NCBI GenBank assembly: GCA_963837485.1
Contig: CAWINP010000026.1
Span: 1 to 64,000, forward strand
Length of the DNA stretch: 64,000 nt
Source of the DNA: Solirubrobacter sp963837485
Lineage (GTDB): Bacteria > Actinomycetota > Thermoleophilia > Solirubrobacterales > Solirubrobacteraceae
Direction: 5' to 3'
The notes under the pieces were generated by a model, which was not told the DNA's origin, ran no database searches, and saw only the letters and a list, made by a program, of their open reading frames with translations. Numbering within the stretch: the stretch's first letter is position 1; each line of letters starts with the position of its first letter. Both the position numbers and the translations under genes were made by a program. Shown here one piece after another: positions 62,272-64,000 of the stretch.

Positions 62272-64000
62272 TCATCTTCGGCGCCCCGAGCCGAAGCTCT
62301 GGACCGCGGGCGCGAACTCGCGGAACTCGCCCAGCGTCGCGGCGGCCGCGCGGCCTCCCTGGGCGCCTTCGCCGCGGCCGGTCGCGGCGGCGGCGACGCG
62401 GCGCTCGGCGAGCTCGATGACGCGGGCCTCGCGATCCTCCGGCGTGACCAGCGGCTGCAGCCTCTTTACGAACACGTTGATCGCGCCCCCGGCCTGCGGC
62501 AGCCGCTCCAGCCGGCCCTCGCACAGCAGCAGCGGCTCGCTGCGCACAGTCAGCCGGTTCGACTCATAGAGGTCGGGCGGGACGATCAGATTGATCGTCC
62601 CGAACTCGTCCTCGAGCAGCAGGAACACGATCCCCTTCGCCGTGCCCGGCCGCTGGCGCGCGACGACCAGGCCGCCGAGCCGCACCTGCGCCTCGTGCGG
62701 CAGCCGCTCGAGGTCGGCGATCGAGACGATGTCGGACGGCAGCGTCGGCCGCAGCAGCTTCAGCGGATGCGGGCCGAGCGTGAGGCCGACGGTCGCGTAG
62801 TCGGCGATCATCGACTCCCACGGCACCAGCGGCGCCAGCGCGGGCGCCTCCGGCACCTCGAGCGGGAGCGAGAGCTGCGTCCCGTCGGCCACGTGCTCGC
62901 CGGGCGCGGCGATGCCGACCTGCCACAGCGCCCGCCGGCGCGCGTGCTCGGAGGCGCCGCCGATCAGCGAGTCGCACGCCCCGGCCCAGGCGAGGCGGTC
63001 CAGCGAGGGGCGGCCGGCGCCGGCGCGGGAGGCGAGATCGGCCAGCGACGCGAACGGCCCGCCCTCCTCGCGGGCGGCGACGAGCGCACGGACCTCCTCC
63101 TCCTTGACGCCGAGGATGTAGCCGAGGCCCATCCGCACGACGCCGGCGGGAGACGCCTCGGCGGCAGCCGGCGTCACCGGCCGGAGCGACGCGGCGACGG
63201 CGGGCGGCGCCGCGGCGGCAGCCGGCGTCGCCGGCCGGAGCGACGCGGCGACGGCGGGCGGCGTCGCGGCCCACGGCGCGCCGTCCGGGACGGGGGCGCC
63301 CGGCGCCCACTCCACCGTGCACATGGCGGCGCTCGCGTTCACGTCGGGCGCCAGCAGGACGATCCCCCGGCGCTGGGCCTCGTGGGCCAGCGTGTCGGGC
63401 GCGTAGAAGCCCATCGGCTGCTCGTTCATCAGCGCGCACAGGAACTCGGGGCCGTAGTGGACGCGCAGCCAGGTGGACTGGTAGGCGAGCAGTCCGAAGG
63501 CGGCGCCGTGGGCCTTCGGGAAGCCGAAGCCGGAGAAGCCGACGATCATCCCGTAGACGCGCTCGGCGGTCTCGCGATCGACGCCGTGGGTGGCGGCCGC
63601 GCCCTCGAGGAACTTCTCGTGGAACGCCTCGATCGCCTCGGCCGAGCGCTTGCGGCTCATCGCGCGCCGCAGCCCCTCCGCCTGCCCCGGCGAGAAGCCC
63701 GCGAACGCCTGCGCGACCTCGATCACCTGGTCCTGGAAGATGATCGTGCCGAGCGTGTCCTTGAGCACCTCCTCCAGCACCGGGTGCTCGTAGGGCACGA
63801 CGTAGTCCGGGTTCGCGCGCAGCCGCTGCAGGCGTGAGATGTACGGGTTGACGGCGCCGCCGAGGATCGGCCCCGGGCGGACGATCGCGACCTGGATCGT
63901 GAGGTCCTCCAGCGACGCCGGCCGCGTCCGCCGCAGCGAGGCCATCTGCGCGCGCGACTCGATCTGGAACACGCCCATCGTGTCCGCGAGCTGGATCGCG
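62272..64000 (-). CDS. dnaE2: Error-prone DNA polymerase III alpha subunit (DnaE2), 3' part
   Basis: At least 575 C-terminal residues; the 5' end, with the PHP and most of the palm domains, lies outside the window. Visible are DTMGVFQIESRAQM, VAIVRPGPILGGAVNPYI, TLGTIIFQDQVIEVAQAFAGFSPGQAEGLRRAMSRKR and FSGFGFPKAHGAAFGLLAYQS, then the helix-hairpin-helix region. The OB fold is VRLGGLVVARQRPGTAKGIVFLLLEDE. This order and the R/G-rich tail fit DnaE2, the translesion polymerase of the ImuA-ImuB-DnaE2 mutasome. Between fingers and HhH region there is an unusual Ala/Pro-rich 18-residue tandem repeat. Confidence 0.9.
   Translation of the reverse strand, partial: AIQLADTMGVFQIESRAQMASLRRTRPASLEDLTIQVAIVRPGPILGGAVNPYISRLQRLRANPDYVVPYEHPVLEEVLKDTLGTIIFQDQVIEVAQAFAGFSPGQAEGLRRAMSRKRSAEAIEAFHEKFLEGAAATHGVDRETAERVYGMIVGFSGFGFPKAHGAAFGLLAYQSTWLRVHYGPEFLCALMNEQPMGFYAPDTLAHEAQRRGIVLLAPDVNASAAMCTVEWAPGAPVPDGAPWAATPPAVAASLRPATPAAAAAPPAVAASLRPVTPAAAEASPAGVVRMGLGYILGVKEEEVRALVAAREEGGPFASLADLASRAGAGRPSLDRLAWAGACDSLIGGASEHARRRALWQVGIAAPGEHVADGTQLSLPLEVPEAPALAPLVPWESMIADYATVGLTLGPHPLKLLRPTLPSDIVSIADLERLPHEAQVRLGGLVVARQRPGTAKGIVFLLLEDEFGTINLIVPPDLYESNRLTVRSEPLLLCEGRLERLPQAGGAINVFVKRLQPLVTPEDREARVIELAERRVAAAATGRGEGAQGGRAAAATLGEFREFAPAVQSFGSGRRR
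63161..63268. repeat. 54-bp tandem duplication inside dnaE2
   Basis: Two adjacent 54-bp copies (63161-63214 and 63215-63268) differ at about two positions. In frame they encode two copies of an 18-residue unit, PPAVAASLRPxTPAAAxA. The near identity indicates a recent duplication, and the reading frame is kept. Confidence 0.85.

Overview
The window is very GC-rich DNA with frequent GTG and TTG starts and tightly overlapping operons (ATGA, GTGA and TTGA junctions). It has many acyl-CoA dehydrogenases, mycofactocin-type short-chain dehydrogenases, a DnaE2-type polymerase, an actinobacterial c-di-AMP riboswitch and TAG-starting -10 boxes close to start codons. Together these suggest a soil actinobacterium, probably of the Thermoleophilia (Solirubrobacter/Conexibacter-like). 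That placement is inferred from gene style; no rRNA or tRNA is present to confirm it.

Left part (1-13.5 kb): a DUF1080 protein, a divergent acyl-CoA dehydrogenase and AMP-ligase, a STAND-type NTPase split over two overlapping genes, a secreted alpha/beta hydrolase, a 200-bp structured inverted-repeat element ahead of a glutamate-semialdehyde-aminomutase-like enzyme, a decayed M1 peptidase, an NCS2 purine permease, a DUF1963 protein and a broken IS630-family insertion. Then come a GMC oxidoreductase and a secreted repeat protein (14 Cys-pair blades plus Ig-like domains) disrupted by four +1 frameshifts.

Central catabolic island (18.2-32.5 kb): thioesterase, SDR, Asp-type acyl-CoA dehydrogenase and thiolase on one strand. 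Divergent to them lie an IclR regulator, two enoyl-CoA hydratases, two mycofactocin-type SDRs, an APH-like kinase and a paired acyl-CoA dehydrogenase. Then follow an acyl-CoA synthetase and a divergent SDR plus dehydrogenase. Two nearly identical palindromes sit exactly midway in the two divergent promoter regions and look like the IclR operators that make this one regulon. Kinase plus Asp-type dehydrogenase resembles a split ACAD10/11 or the Lva levulinate system, so a 4-hydroxyacyl-CoA or related acid is a plausible substrate.

A second catabolic operon (33.5-42.6 kb, minus strand) joins a sugar-type ABC importer to a hydantoinase A/B (acetophenone-carboxylase-like) enzyme, whose B subunit carries a C-terminal zinc ribbon, and to an acyl-CoA dehydrogenase. 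Next come coaA-ybdD-cstA, azlCD with a divergent CGNR regulator, an aldo/keto reductase, a LysR regulator with a broken epoxide hydrolase, and a ridA-ilvA-peptidase operon.

The right end (53.5-64 kb) has a DUF255 thioredoxin-like protein, an MMPL transporter, a Bax-inhibitor-1 protein, glutamine synthetase and an HxlR/CMD pair. A clear c-di-AMP riboswitch precedes a small single-pass membrane protein. A membrane cytochrome c and the 3' part of an error-prone DNA polymerase III alpha subunit with an internal 54-bp tandem duplication end the window.
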